Source of the DNA: Lachnospiraceae bacterium
GTDB lineage: Bacteria; Bacillota; Clostridia; Lachnospirales; Lachnospiraceae
Direction of reading: 5' to 3'
Length of the DNA stretch: 58,272 nt
NCBI GenBank assembly: GCA_020860755.1
Contig: JAJBTQ010000034.1
Coordinates: forward strand, 1 to 58,272
Both the position numbers and the translations under genes were made by a program. Shown piece after piece: positions 7,608-16,504 of the stretch (position 1 is its first letter; every line of letters begins with the position of its first letter). The notes under the pieces are model-generated. The model ran no database searches. It had not been told where the DNA came from and was given only the letters and a program-made list of their open reading frames with translations.

Positions 7608-8630
7608 ATGAGATATCCGAAGTTTTTACCGAAAGGCGGGACTATCGGCTTTGTGGCCCCTTCGTTTGGCTGTGCCACGGAGCCGTATAAGTCAGGCTTT
7701 AAGAGCGCGATGGCGACGTTCGAAGACATGGGATATTCGATCGAGCGCGGCCCGAACTGCTTTGCCCATAAAGGCGTCGGCATCAGCAACACGCCCGAGC
7801 GCTGCGCGGCGGAGCTGCTTCGGTTTTACCGCAAAAAAACAAACGACGTGCTCATCTCCTGCGGCGGCGGCGAACTGATGTGTGAGGATCTGAACTATCT
7901 GGACTTTTCCAAGATCGCGAAGGCCGACCCGAAGTGGTATCTCGGCTACTCGGACAACACGAATATGACCTTCCTCCTGACGACGCTGTGCGATGTCGCG
8001 TCTCTTTACGGCCCCTGCGCTCCCGCTTTCGGCATGAAGCCCTGGCATCCGGCCCTTCAGGACACGTTTGACGTGCTCACCGGGAAAAACCTGACAGCCC
8101 ACGGCTACGACAAGTACGAAGTGGAGGAATTAAAAGACAAAGATCATCCGCTCGAACCCTATAACGTCACAGAACCCCGCGTCATGGTGAAAGTCCCAAA
8201 TCAGGACATCCACATGGAGGGACGCATGATCGGCGGCTGCCTCGACGTCATGCTCGTCCTTTTAGGTACCCCGTTCGACCGGGTAAAAGAATTTACGGAA
8301 AAATACAAAGAAGACGGAATCATCTGGTTCTTCGAGGCCTGCGATCTTAACACAATGATGATCCGTCGGGCATTCTGGCAGATGGAGCAAGCAGGCTGGT
8401 TCCACCATGTCAAAGGAGTCCTGGTCGGTCGTCCGCTCTGCAACGGACAGTCCTTCTGCGGTCTTGACCAGTACGATGCCGTCACCCGCGCCTTCGGCAA
8501 ATACGATGTTCCCATCTTAATGGACTTAGACATCGGGCATATCCCGCCCGCCATGCCCTTAATCTGCGGCTGCTACGCCTCGATTGACGCCGTAGGAAAT
8601 GATATCGAAATTGAGATGCAGTTAAAGTAA
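7608..8630 (+). CDS. S66-family LD-carboxypeptidase / MccF-like serine peptidase
   Basis: 340 residues, with RBS AAGGAGG before the ATG. S66 peptidases cut the L,D bond in muropeptides during wall recycling (LdcA), or cleave peptide-nucleotide antibiotics (MccF). The catalytic residues can be picked out by motif: Ser115 in GYSDNTN, Glu243 in FFEACDL and His311 in DIGHIPP. Length and order match the family. There is no signal peptide, so it acts in the cytoplasm. The length and the loop around Glu243 do not let me choose between LdcA and MccF. It converges on trmB with only two bases between stop codons and no terminator visible in the gap. Confidence 0.88.
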   Translation: MRYPKFLPKGGTIGFVAPSFGCATEPYKSGFKSAMATFEDMGYSIERGPNCFAHKGVGISNTPERCAAELLRFYRKKTNDVLISCGGGELMCEDLNYLDFSKIAKADPKWYLGYSDNTNMTFLLTTLCDVASLYGPCAPAFGMKPWHPALQDTFDVLTGKNLTAHGYDKYEVEELKDKDHPLEPYNVTEPRVMVKVPNQDIHMEGRMIGGCLDVMLVLLGTPFDRVKEFTEKYKEDGIIWFFEACDLNTMMIRRAFWQMEQAGWFHHVKGVLVGRPLCNGQSFCGLDQYDAVTRAFGKYDVPILMDLDIGHIPPAMPLICGCYASIDAVGNDIEIEMQLK

Positions 8631-8632
8631 AT

Positions 8633-9280
8633 TTATCTCTCAATAATCATTTTATAGATCGGCTTCCCCTCCCGCGTAAACCGCTCCTCATACTCCGTCA
8701 TCACATTCCCCTCGTTCATCGTATCGTCGTAGTGGAGATCACAGGTACATGCGACGAGGTCCCATCCGGCCTCCTCGGCCTGTTCCAGGGAGAAGCCGAA
8801 CAGTTCCCGGTTGTCAGTCTTAAACTCGATCTGTCCGTCCGGCGCGAGAACGTTATCATACCGCTCCAGATATCGGGTGGAGGTCAGCCGCCGCTTGGCA
8901 TGGCGGTCTTTCGGCCACGGGTCGGAAAAATTAAGATAGATGTGCGCCACTTCGCCCGGAGCGAACATAGAGCAGAGATCCTCCGCGTTCATGCGCAGAA
9001 ACCGGATATTGTAAAGCGGATCTTCTCTTCCATCGACTTTTTGAAGCGCGCGGACGAGTACACTGTCAAACATCTCGATCCCGACATAATTGCGCTCCGG
9101 ATGCAGTTCGGCCAAGGTGGTCAAAAACTTTCCCTTTCCCATGCCGATCTCCAGGTAAATGGGATGGTCATTCCCGAAGATCTCGCTCCACGTCCCGGCC
9201 AGCGGTTTTTCTCCTCCATCGTAGCAGAGTTCGTGGGCGGCAACGGTCTCCTGTGCTCCCGGTATATTCCTCAGTCTCAT
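8633..9280 (-). CDS. trmB: tRNA (guanine-N7-)-methyltransferase
   Basis: 215 residues. TrmB makes m7G46 in the variable loop of tRNAs using S-adenosylmethionine. Seen: the SAM-binding loop IYLEIGMGKGKF, the acidic strand NYVGIEMFDS, and the family signature YLNFSDPWPKDRHAKRRL with its Asp-Pro-Trp-Pro core. The start has GGGAGGAAATT just before the ATG. Its 3' end abuts the S66 peptidase gene tail to tail. Confidence 0.97.
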   Translation of the reverse strand: MRLRNIPGAQETVAAHELCYDGGEKPLAGTWSEIFGNDHPIYLEIGMGKGKFLTTLAELHPERNYVGIEMFDSVLVRALQKVDGREDPLYNIRFLRMNAEDLCSMFAPGEVAHIYLNFSDPWPKDRHAKRRLTSTRYLERYDNVLAPDGQIEFKTDNRELFGFSLEQAEEAGWDLVACTCDLHYDDTMNEGNVMTEYEERFTREGKPIYKMIIER

Positions 9281-9332
9281 AATTTCCTCCCGAACCGGCC
9301 CGTACCGGATTCTTTCGCCCTAAGTATAGTAT

Positions 9333-9384
9333 AAAAATTCAAAAAAGTAAAAAGCAGAAAAAAGCAGAAAAAAAGCAGTAAAAA
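9333..9384. promoter_or_regulatory. Phased A-tracts, likely curved DNA / UP element
   Basis: Six runs of five to seven A (starting 9333, 9341, 9349, 9358, 9368, 9380) recur every 8-11 bases, the last three separated by GCAG-type spacers. Near-helical phasing of A-tracts bends DNA. They lie directly upstream of the -35 of the carboxypeptidase promoter, where the RNA polymerase alpha subunit can contact A-rich DNA. Confidence 0.5.
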
Positions 9385-9398
9385 GCGTATCAGAGGGT

Positions 9399-9427
9399 TT
9401 GACTATGCCTATCGTATGTGGCATACT
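9399..9427 (+). promoter_or_regulatory. Promoter of D,D-carboxypeptidase gene
   Basis: TTGACT (9399-9404), 17 bases, CATACT (9422-9427). The A-tract block lies immediately upstream. Confidence 0.7.
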
Positions 9428-9463
9428 TACATTGTTGTTAATTTCCTATGGGAGCGGAGCTGT

Positions 9464-10951
9464 ATGAAAATTGTCTGGAAAAAAATCATTGCTTTTTGTA
9501 TGGCAGCCGCAGTGTTCGCCTTCTGTGTGCCGGCTGTCTCCACTTTAGCGGAAGAAGTTTCTGAAGAGACTGAATCGGAGGAATTGGTGACAGAGGATAA
9601 CGCCGAAGAGGCCGAAGCACAGGCTGAATTGGAGGAAGAGGCGGAGGAGATCGACGATGGAGAACCGAAGGCTACGGCGCCGGCAGCGGATTCTGCCTGG
9701 CCGGCCGGACCGGCGGTATTTGCGGAAGGAGCTATCGTCATCGATGCGGACACCGGGACCGTACTCTATGCGAAAAACGCCGATGAAGTGCTCTACCCCG
9801 CAAGTATCACCAAGATCATGACGACATTGCTAGCCTTAGAAAACAGCTCAATGGACGAGACGGTGGTGTTTTCCGAGGACGCAGTCATGAAAAATGAGGG
9901 GAATACCTCCCATATCGCCCGCGATGTCGACGAAGAGATGACGATGGAGCAGACACTCTACGCCGTCATGCTGGAATCCGCTAATGAATGCGCCTATGCC
10001 GTGGCGGAGCATGTCGGGAACGGTGACTATCAGTCCTTTATCGACATGATGAATGAGCGGGCGGCGGCGCTCGGCTGCACAAACACACATTTCACAAACG
10101 CAAACGGGCTTCCGGACGATGATCACTATACGACTTGCAGGGACATGGCTCTGATCGCGCAGGAAGCCATCAAAAACGACGAATTCCGGGAGATCATCGG
10201 GACCCTTTCCTATGTCATCCCCCCGACAAACAAGCACGACGAGGAGACCTATTTAAATAACCATGATAAGATGATCAATCCCAGTTCAGGGACAGAACAT
10301 ATCTACGAGTACTGTATTGGCGGCAAAACGGGCTACACAGTGGCTGCCGGGAACACACTGGTATCTTACGCGGAGAAGGACGGCAGGCTGTTGATCAGTG
10401 TCGTGATGAAGACAACAGCCCCCTATGATGACTCCATCGCAATTCTGGACTTTGGGTTTGACGACTTTCAGACGTTAAACATTGCGCAGAGCGAGACGCG
10501 TTTTAATGGCACCTCCGATGTGGAGGGCGAGACCATGATCTTTGACGGGGACGAGGTATACGCGCGGCTTGATCCGGATGCGGAACTCGTGCTGCCGAAT
10601 GAGGTTTCGTTTGACGAGACGGATGTGGAGGTCTCCTACGACGATGCCTCTGACTCCGTCCTCGGCACGCTTGTTTACTTCTATGATGGGCGGGAAGCGG
10701 GACGCGCGGACGTGCTCTTAACCGGAGAGGACGGGAAGATCTATGTGAATGAAGAGCTGAATGAGGCTCCGGAAGACGAGGATGTGGGCACAGCACGCTC
10801 CGAATCAAGAGGGTGGACCACCGGGATGAAGGTGGGGGTAGTCCTTGTGATCGTTGTCGCGGTCATCGTGATCATCTTTGTGGTTGCTGCCGTAAGGGCG
10901 AGACGCCGCAGAAGACGGAGAAGGAGAAATGCCAAACGGCATCACCGCTAA
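9464..10951 (+). CDS. Serine-type D-Ala-D-Ala carboxypeptidase (PBP5/DacF-like), membrane anchored
   Basis: 495 residues from ATG 9464, behind GGAG motifs. It trims the terminal D-Ala from peptidoglycan stem peptides outside the membrane. Order of parts: signal peptide (1-29), a very acidic Glu-rich linker (30-70), the penicillin-binding catalytic domain with Ser114-Ile-Thr-Lys117, Ser172-Ala-Asn174 and Lys288-Thr-Gly290, a beta-rich C-terminal domain, then a 25-residue hydrophobic helix and a tail with about nine consecutive arginines. The C-terminal true transmembrane anchor plus poly-Arg stop-transfer differs from the amphipathic helix of classical PBP5. The upstream in-frame start at 9416 lies before the predicted transcription start and would spoil the signal peptide. 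Confidence 0.93.
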   Translation: MKIVWKKIIAFCMAAAVFAFCVPAVSTLAEEVSEETESEELVTEDNAEEAEAQAELEEEAEEIDDGEPKATAPAADSAWPAGPAVFAEGAIVIDADTGTVLYAKNADEVLYPASITKIMTTLLALENSSMDETVVFSEDAVMKNEGNTSHIARDVDEEMTMEQTLYAVMLESANECAYAVAEHVGNGDYQSFIDMMNERAAALGCTNTHFTNANGLPDDDHYTTCRDMALIAQEAIKNDEFREIIGTLSYVIPPTNKHDEETYLNNHDKMINPSSGTEHIYEYCIGGKTGYTVAAGNTLVSYAEKDGRLLISVVMKTTAPYDDSIAILDFGFDDFQTLNIAQSETRFNGTSDVEGETMIFDGDEVYARLDPDAELVLPNEVSFDETDVEVSYDDASDSVLGTLVYFYDGREAGRADVLLTGEDGKIYVNEELNEAPEDEDVGTARSESRGWTTGMKVGVVLVIVVAVIVIIFVVAAVRARRRRRRRRRNAKRHHR

Positions 10952-11005
10952 CATACGGTCAAAAGCGAAAGCTTTGATAAATATAATGAAAAGAGGGATT
11001 ACATT

Positions 11006-11458
11006 ATGGAAAGCACAATCAAAAAATATCCGTGTTATATCAACGGAGTAGAGCAGGTATATCCGAATGTGGCACCGGGCACTCCAATCTACGCAAACGC
11101 GGTTGCGGTGGACAACATCCTTTATGTCTCGGGTATGACGCCCCAGAGCTTTGAAAATGGCGGCTGTGTGACCAACACCATGGAGACTCAGATGTGGGAT
11201 GCGCTTCTGAAAATGAAGCAGGTCCTTGAGGATGCGGGAAGCTGTCTGGAAAATGTGTTTAAGACGTTTATCATGTTGAAGGACATCAAGGACTATCCGG
11301 TGATGCGTGCTACGGAGTTAAAGTTTTATCAGCAGTATGCGCCTGAGCTGGTAGAAAGCCCTCCCGGAAGCACGATCCTTCAGGCCGGCTGCCTTGCACG
11401 CCCCGAATTTTTGGTCGAGATCGAGTGCAATGCAGTGATAAACCGCAAGAAAGACTGA
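11006..11458 (+). CDS. Rid (YjgF/YER057c) family protein, atypical
   Basis: 150 residues, RBS AGAGGGA. The Rid fold is recognisable from NILYVSGMTPQ, TMETQMWDALLKMKQVLEDAG and the C-terminal EFLVEIECNAV. RidA deaminates reactive enamines and imines formed by PLP enzymes. In RidA a Pro-x-Arg near the C-terminus supplies the catalytic arginine. Here the matching stretch reads PPGSTILQAG, with Ser/Thr in its place, so imine deaminase activity is doubtful. This puts it in one of the Arg-lacking Rid subfamilies of unknown function. It stands just before the LysR-molybdenum operon, but a terminator separates them. Confidence 0.8.
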   Translation: MESTIKKYPCYINGVEQVYPNVAPGTPIYANAVAVDNILYVSGMTPQSFENGGCVTNTMETQMWDALLKMKQVLEDAGSCLENVFKTFIMLKDIKDYPVMRATELKFYQQYAPELVESPPGSTILQAGCLARPEFLVEIECNAVINRKKD

Positions 11459-11490
11459 TCTGCAGCCGCAGCGAACAACACGAAGAACAT

Positions 11491-11534
11491 AAAAGGAGAG
11501 TGGGATATATTGCGTATCCGCTCTCCTTTTGTTA
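11491..11534 (+). terminator. Terminator of the Rid gene, overlapping the next promoter
   Basis: AAAAGGAGAG (11491-11500) pairs with CTCTCCTTTT (11521-11530), and the inner GGATA/TATCC extends the stem. A short T-rich tail follows. The -35 and spacer of the LysR promoter lie inside its loop and 3' arm. Confidence 0.75.
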
Positions 11535-11538
11535 TACT
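11510..11538 (+). promoter_or_regulatory. Promoter of the LysR-molybdenum reductase operon
   Basis: TTGCGT (11510-11515), 17 bases, TATACT (11533-11538). It is embedded in the preceding terminator hairpin. No obvious LysR palindrome (T-N11-A) was assigned. Confidence 0.6.
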
Positions 11539-11594
11539 TAAGACACTTAAAATCAGAAGAGTAAAACCTGAAGTAATCATAAGGAGAGTTAGCC

Positions 11595-12536
11595 ATGGCG
11601 GAGCCAAAATATCTGCATATCAATCTGCTTCAAATGCAATATTTTCTCGGAGTTGCCTCCTGCAGCAGCTTTACGAAGGCGGCGCAGCTTCTGTATACGA
11701 CACAGTCCACATTAAGCAAGACGATCTCCTCTCTGGAGCAGACTTTGGATGTCACGCTTTTTATCCGGAGTAAAAAACAGGTTACGTTAACGGAGGCCGG
11801 ACAGCATCTGTATGACAGGTGGAGCGTGATCCTTCGGGATATCGAAAAGTCGCTGGATGAAAGCCGTGTCCTGCAGGGAGGATACAACCAGTTTCTCGCC
11901 ATAGGCATTCTGGATTCCCAGAACTCGGAGAAGATCACGGCGCCTATTGTGCGGGGATTTTTGCAGAAGCATCCCCTTACCAATATCTCTGTCTCGGCAT
12001 GTCAGACACAGGAGTTGCAGAAAAGTCTGGTCTGCGACAATTTAGACATTGTGTTTACGGTGCTCTACGATCTGGAGCAGATGGGCAATCCGGCCTTTGA
12101 CTCTTTGATCTTTGACGAGTGCCCTCACAGTGTCTGCATGCTGGCGGACAATCCGCTTGCCAGCCGGGAGACCCTGACGGTTGCCGATTTAAAGGACAGT
12201 CATTTTGTCGGGATTTCACCTCTCTATCTTCCCAGTTACTGTGGGATGCTGGAAGATCTGTGCGTGCCGTACGGCTTCCGGCCTCAATACATCCGCTATG
12301 CGATCAATGCGATGTCCCAGCTGTACAATCTCATCGAACCGAATGACATCTTTATCTGTGACCAGAATTACAACGGATATAATAATCCGGATATGCCTCA
12401 TCTTCAGTTTCGTCCGCTGATCGACACGCACAGCGGAGTGGCCGCTGTCTGGAAGAAAAGCAATACCAAGGAGGAGCTGAAGATGTTTATCGATCAGATC
12501 CGCACCTATCAGGAGGAAAAAGCGAATGTTCTTTGA
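11595..12536 (+). CDS. LysR-family transcriptional regulator
   Basis: 313 residues, with RBS AAGGAGAG seven bases before the ATG. N-terminal helix-turn-helix: LQMQYFLGVASCSSFTKAAQ then TTQSTLSKTISSLEQTL. The rest is the periplasmic-binding-like effector domain typical of LysR proteins. LysR activators usually regulate an adjacent operon in response to a small metabolite. Unusually the gene is not divergent but is the first gene of the operon it probably controls, and its last 11 bases overlap the start of the molybdopterin oxidoreductase gene. The inducer is unknown; it may be the substrate of that enzyme. Confidence 0.92.
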   Translation: MAEPKYLHINLLQMQYFLGVASCSSFTKAAQLLYTTQSTLSKTISSLEQTLDVTLFIRSKKQVTLTEAGQHLYDRWSVILRDIEKSLDESRVLQGGYNQFLAIGILDSQNSEKITAPIVRGFLQKHPLTNISVSACQTQELQKSLVCDNLDIVFTVLYDLEQMGNPAFDSLIFDECPHSVCMLADNPLASRETLTVADLKDSHFVGISPLYLPSYCGMLEDLCVPYGFRPQYIRYAINAMSQLYNLIEPNDIFICDQNYNGYNNPDMPHLQFRPLIDTHSGVAAVWKKSNTKEELKMFIDQIRTYQEEKANVL

Positions 12537-15204
12537 TGGAAAAGATTGGAACAATATCATGCATGATACCCGGATCGAGGGTCTGGACGCGGCTGTGGAG
12601 GGCAGCCGGTTTTTTGATACCTGCGAGCCGAAGGTGCTGGAGCCTGAGACGGAAGAGCGGGTCATCAAGACAGCCTGCCGTGCCTGCATTGCCAATTGCG
12701 GCGTTCTGGCTTATGTAAAAAACGGTCGTGTCGTGAAGCTGGAAGGCAACCCGATCGATCCCATGAGCCGGGGACGGATGTGCGCCAAAGGCCTTTCAGG
12801 AATTCAGGCGCTTTATAATCCGAATCGGAATAAATATCCTTTAGAGCGCGTCGGAGAGCGCGGCGGCGGAAAATGGCACCGCATCACCTGGGATGACGCC
12901 CTGCACAAGATAGCTTTTCATCTCATGGATATAAGGGAAAAATACGGACCTCAGGCGGTATTCGGCTCCACCGGAGGCGGCGGAAACCCGGAGGTCTGGA
13001 GTGTCTGTCGTTTCTGTGACATCTTCGGGACACCCAATTGGTTTGAGCCGGGCAGCGCTCAGTGCTATCTGCCGCGCGTACTCGGATATACGATGATGTA
13101 CGGCGGGGTGGATCCCAGCATTGCGGACTCCAATGCGCTGGAGCTCTACTTTCCGGAGGACACACCGATCAAATGTCTGGTCCTGTGGGGGACGGACCCC
13201 TCCTACTCCTGTACGGCCAGCGGCGGACGCATGGTCAATGAGCTTCGGGCGAAGGGAGTCAAGACGGTTACGATCGACCCGCGGTTTACACCGGACGCGG
13301 CAAAGGCTGATGTGTGGCTCGCGCCCCGTCCCGGGACAGACGTGGCTCTTATGCTCTCCTGGATTCGCTATATTCTGGACAACAAGCTGTATGACGAGGA
13401 TTTTGTCATGCACTGGACGGATCTTCCCTATCTGGTGGATACGGAGACGAAGTTTATGCTCCGTCCGAAAAAGGGGGAGAACGGAGAGCCGGACACCTTT
13501 ATGGTCTGGGACGCGAAGACTAATTCTATGCAGCCTTTGGAATATCCCTGGAATGATGACCTGGATCCGGTGCTGGACGGCGCCTGGGTCGTGGACGGCA
13601 AGGAATATAAGACCGGCTACCGCCTCCTCTGGGAGCGGGTGGAGGAGTGGACGCTCGAACATGTCGGTGAAGTCTGTGAGATAGAGCCCGAGCGGATCGA
13701 GAAAGCGATCCATATGTTTACCGACAATAAGCCGAGCGGCTTAGCGATCGGTGTGGCCACCGACCAGACGCCCAATTCGGAGCAGGCGGCCATGGCGGCC
13801 TGCATCATTGACAGCCTGATGGCAAATATAGAGCGCCCCGGGGCACTGTGCCAGCGCTTCCGTGTGAGCGGCACGCTGCGTATGCCGAACTATCCGGTGC
13901 CGCAGGCGGAGAATATGCTGCCGGATGAGATGTTAAAGATCCGGCTGGGCGGCAACGAGTACAAGGGGCTGCACATCTGGTGGGGCGGACAGGGCGCGGC
14001 TATTTTGGATGCGTGTATTACGGGAAAGCCCTACCCGCTCAAGATGTGGATCGACCGTTCCGGCAACAAGTTTGGCGTGGTGGCGGAGGCCAATAAGATC
14101 GAGGAGGCGATCAAGCATCTGGACTATGTTGTCCATGCCTATATGTATCCCACTTCGATGTCGGCTTATGCGGATATCCTGATGCCGACGGAGGAATGGC
14201 TGGAGATGGATATGCTGGTGGAGACCTGCAACATGATCGTGGCCCGGCAGTCGACGACGCATCTCTGGGAGACTTGCGACGAAGCCGTATTTTTCTCCCG
14301 GCTGGCGAAAGTCTGCGCTGAAATGGGGCATGAGGGCTGCCAGAAGGCATTTGATCCCGAATTTATGGGAGACGATCTGGCCTACTGGGATACCATGGAA
14401 GAGCTGTTTGACCACTGTGTCGGCAAGATCGGCATGACATGGAATGAAGTCAAAGAGAAAGCGCCGTTCGAGTACCTGACAAAGGAAGAGTGGCGCACTT
14501 ACTATGTATACAAGCAGATTGACGAGGAGACAGGCAAGCCAAAGGGCTTTGACACACCCTCTAAAAAGATTGAGATCTATTTAGACAGCATGATCACGCT
14601 GTCCCGGACAGGACAGCCGTTTGCGAAGTGTATACTTCCGCCGGCATCGAAGGACTATGATCCGCTGCCCTACTATCTCGAGCCTCCCGAGGGCCCGATC
14701 GCCACGCCGGAGCTGGCGAAAAAGTATCCGCTGATCTTAACGAGCGGGCGGGTTCCTTTTTTCCATCACGGCACACTCCGGAATGTACCGGCCGTGCGGG
14801 AGATCTATCCGGCCCCGGAGGTCTGGATCAACCCGGTTGATGCGGAAAAATATGATATCCATACCGGTGACTGGGTATGGGTCGAGTCTCTGCGAGGCAA
14901 GATCCGCGGGAAAGGAGTCGTGACGGAGGGTATCAAGCCCGGAGCGGTCTTTATGGAGCGCTATTGGAATCCTGAGACCTTAAACACTAAGACACACGGG
15001 TGGAAAGAGATGAACGTCAACGTGCTGACGAAGGGGAGCGCGCCATATAATGATGTGGTCGGGACCTACACGCTTCGCGCATTTCTGGTCAGTGTTTCGA
15101 AAGCGGACGGCCCGCCGGAGGGCGTATGGACCAAGCCGGAAGAGTTTAAGTCCTGGCTTCCGATCGGCAGCGCACAGGGGAGGTATATCGAATGGCACAA
15201 TTAG
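12526..15204 (+). CDS. Molybdopterin-dependent oxidoreductase (DMSO reductase superfamily), catalytic subunit
   Basis: 892 residues, RBS AGGAGG. Seen: the [4Fe-4S] ligands Cys51, Cys54, Cys58 and Cys86, followed by FGTPNW, and Cys180 in GSAQCYLPRV at the place where this superfamily carries the Mo/W ligand. Cys there is as in NapA- or Psr/Phs-type enzymes, not Ser (DmsA) or Asp (NarG). The MGD-binding and C-terminal barrel domains follow (LILTSGRVPFFHH). There is no twin-arginine signal, so it works in the cytoplasm. Partner genes supply a four-cluster ferredoxin, a chaperone and an NAD(P)H-oxidising AsrA/AsrB pair, so it most likely reduces something. The substrate cannot be told; catechol dehydroxylases, acetylene hydratase-like and Psr-like enzymes are all relatives. 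Confidence 0.93.
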   Translation: MFFDGKDWNNIMHDTRIEGLDAAVEGSRFFDTCEPKVLEPETEERVIKTACRACIANCGVLAYVKNGRVVKLEGNPIDPMSRGRMCAKGLSGIQALYNPNRNKYPLERVGERGGGKWHRITWDDALHKIAFHLMDIREKYGPQAVFGSTGGGGNPEVWSVCRFCDIFGTPNWFEPGSAQCYLPRVLGYTMMYGGVDPSIADSNALELYFPEDTPIKCLVLWGTDPSYSCTASGGRMVNELRAKGVKTVTIDPRFTPDAAKADVWLAPRPGTDVALMLSWIRYILDNKLYDEDFVMHWTDLPYLVDTETKFMLRPKKGENGEPDTFMVWDAKTNSMQPLEYPWNDDLDPVLDGAWVVDGKEYKTGYRLLWERVEEWTLEHVGEVCEIEPERIEKAIHMFTDNKPSGLAIGVATDQTPNSEQAAMAACIIDSLMANIERPGALCQRFRVSGTLRMPNYPVPQAENMLPDEMLKIRLGGNEYKGLHIWWGGQGAAILDACITGKPYPLKMWIDRSGNKFGVVAEANKIEEAIKHLDYVVHAYMYPTSMSAYADILMPTEEWLEMDMLVETCNMIVARQSTTHLWETCDEAVFFSRLAKVCAEMGHEGCQKAFDPEFMGDDLAYWDTMEELFDHCVGKIGMTWNEVKEKAPFEYLTKEEWRTYYVYKQIDEETGKPKGFDTPSKKIEIYLDSMITLSRTGQPFAKCILPPASKDYDPLPYYLEPPEGPIATPELAKKYPLILTSGRVPFFHHGTLRNVPAVREIYPAPEVWINPVDAEKYDIHTGDWVWVESLRGKIRGKGVVTEGIKPGAVFMERYWNPETLNTKTHGWKEMNVNVLTKGSAPYNDVVGTYTLRAFLVSVSKADGPPEGVWTKPEEFKSWLPIGSAQGRYIEWHN

Positions 15205-15809
15205 CAATGGTCGTGGACTTGGATCGCTGTATCGGCTGCCGCGGCGGCTGTCAGGTCGGATGCAAGACAGAAAACAAGATCGCGCTGGGGCCCTCCCGAA
15301 GCACCTTTTATACCATGGGTCCGACTGGGCATTTCCCGGATATCGAGATGTATTTTATGCCGGTCATGTGCCAGCAGTGCAAATATCCGACCTGTACGGA
15401 AGTTTGCCCTACCGGAGCCTGTTACAAGGACGAGGAGGACGGTGTGATCTATATCGACCGGGAGGTCTGTATCGGCTGTCAGAGCTGTATGCGCGCCTGC
15501 CCTTTTGAGTGCAACCTGTTCAACAGTGAACTGGTCGTCATGGACAAGTGCAATCTCTGTGTTCAGAGACGGGATGAGGATATAGAGCCCGCCTGTGTGA
15601 GAAATTGTGTCGGCAGAGCCCTGCATGTCGGAGATATCGAGGACCCCGAGAGTGAAGTGTCAAAGCTTCTGGCGGAAAATGAGGGGCATGTCTACACCTT
15701 AAAGGACGAGAACGGGAACGAGCCGTCCGGCAGATTTATCCTCAGAAAATGCAAGTGGATCGAAGATCTGCCGTTTGAGTACGAGCGAAAGCTGAGAGGG
15801 GAGATATAG
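15192..15809 (+). CDS. Four-cluster ferredoxin subunit (DmsB/NrfC-like)
   Basis: 205 residues, overlapping the catalytic gene by 13 bases. Four groups of four cysteines are visible: CIGCRGGCQVGC, CQQCKYPTCTEVCP, CIGCQSCMRACP, and CNLC with ACVRNC. This is the DmsB pattern that wires electrons into molybdopterin subunits through four [4Fe-4S] clusters. No membrane anchor gene (DmsC/NrfD type) follows, so the complex is probably soluble. It would carry electrons from the AsrA-like protein to the catalytic subunit (inferred from order). Confidence 0.94.
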   Translation: MAQLAMVVDLDRCIGCRGGCQVGCKTENKIALGPSRSTFYTMGPTGHFPDIEMYFMPVMCQQCKYPTCTEVCPTGACYKDEEDGVIYIDREVCIGCQSCMRACPFECNLFNSELVVMDKCNLCVQRRDEDIEPACVRNCVGRALHVGDIEDPESEVSKLLAENEGHVYTLKDENGNEPSGRFILRKCKWIEDLPFEYERKLRGEI

Positions 15810-15810
15810 T

Positions 15811-16494
15811 ATGGAGAAAAAAGATGAGATCGTTACCCTCATAAGACAACGGGCGGACATGTATCGGTTTTTGGCCCGGCTCTATGTATTGGAAGTGGAT
15901 GCGGAGCTGCTTTCCAGGATGAAACAGATGGTGTTTCCCACGGACTGCACGGATATTGACTTAGCGGACGGGTATGAGCAGTTAAAGCAGTATCTCGACA
16001 CGGTCGCGGATTCGGAGCCGGAGGAGGGACAGCAGAGCATGGAGGACGCTGTCATCGACCTCGAGGTCGAGTACGCGCGGATCTTTTTGGCTGCGGGTGT
16101 CGCCAGCGGTGGCGCGGCTTTTCCCTATGAATCGGTATACACCAGTGAGGACCATCTGGTCAATCAGGAGGCCTTTGGCGATGTGGCCATCCTGTATGCG
16201 GCAAAGGGACTTAAGGCCCGGGAGGACATGTATCGGATCCCCGATGACCATGCCGGCCTGGAGTTTGAATATATGGCCAGACTCTGCGACGCGGCGGTTG
16301 CGGCTGCCGAGGCGGAGGACGAGGCGGGATTAGACGAGAGCATGCAGGAGCAAAGGACCTTTTACAGGGATCATCTGCGTTGGATCGCCATGTTTGGCGA
16401 GGATATCCGGAAATACGCATCGACGGACTTCTTCCGCGCCATCGGAAGGATCACGAGGGGATTTATGACAGAGGAGACAGCCCTGCTCAGATAG
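15811..16494 (+). CDS. TorD/DmsD-family molybdoenzyme chaperone
   Basis: 227 residues, beginning two bases after the ferredoxin stop. All-helical, acidic and without membrane spans. The features of the family are RADMYRFLARLYVLEVDAELL at the front, an FPYESVYTSEDHL stretch and DHAGLEFEYMARLC, which matches the family's (E/D)PxDHxxxEL(E)FM core. These chaperones hold the apo-catalytic subunit for cofactor insertion. As the catalytic subunit has no Tat signal, its job here would be cofactor loading rather than export proofreading. Confidence 0.87.
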   Translation: MEKKDEIVTLIRQRADMYRFLARLYVLEVDAELLSRMKQMVFPTDCTDIDLADGYEQLKQYLDTVADSEPEEGQQSMEDAVIDLEVEYARIFLAAGVASGGAAFPYESVYTSEDHLVNQEAFGDVAILYAAKGLKAREDMYRIPDDHAGLEFEYMARLCDAAVAAAEAEDEAGLDESMQEQRTFYRDHLRWIAMFGEDIRKYASTDFFRAIGRITRGFMTEETALLR

Positions 16495-16504
16495 GAGTAA
16501 TAAG

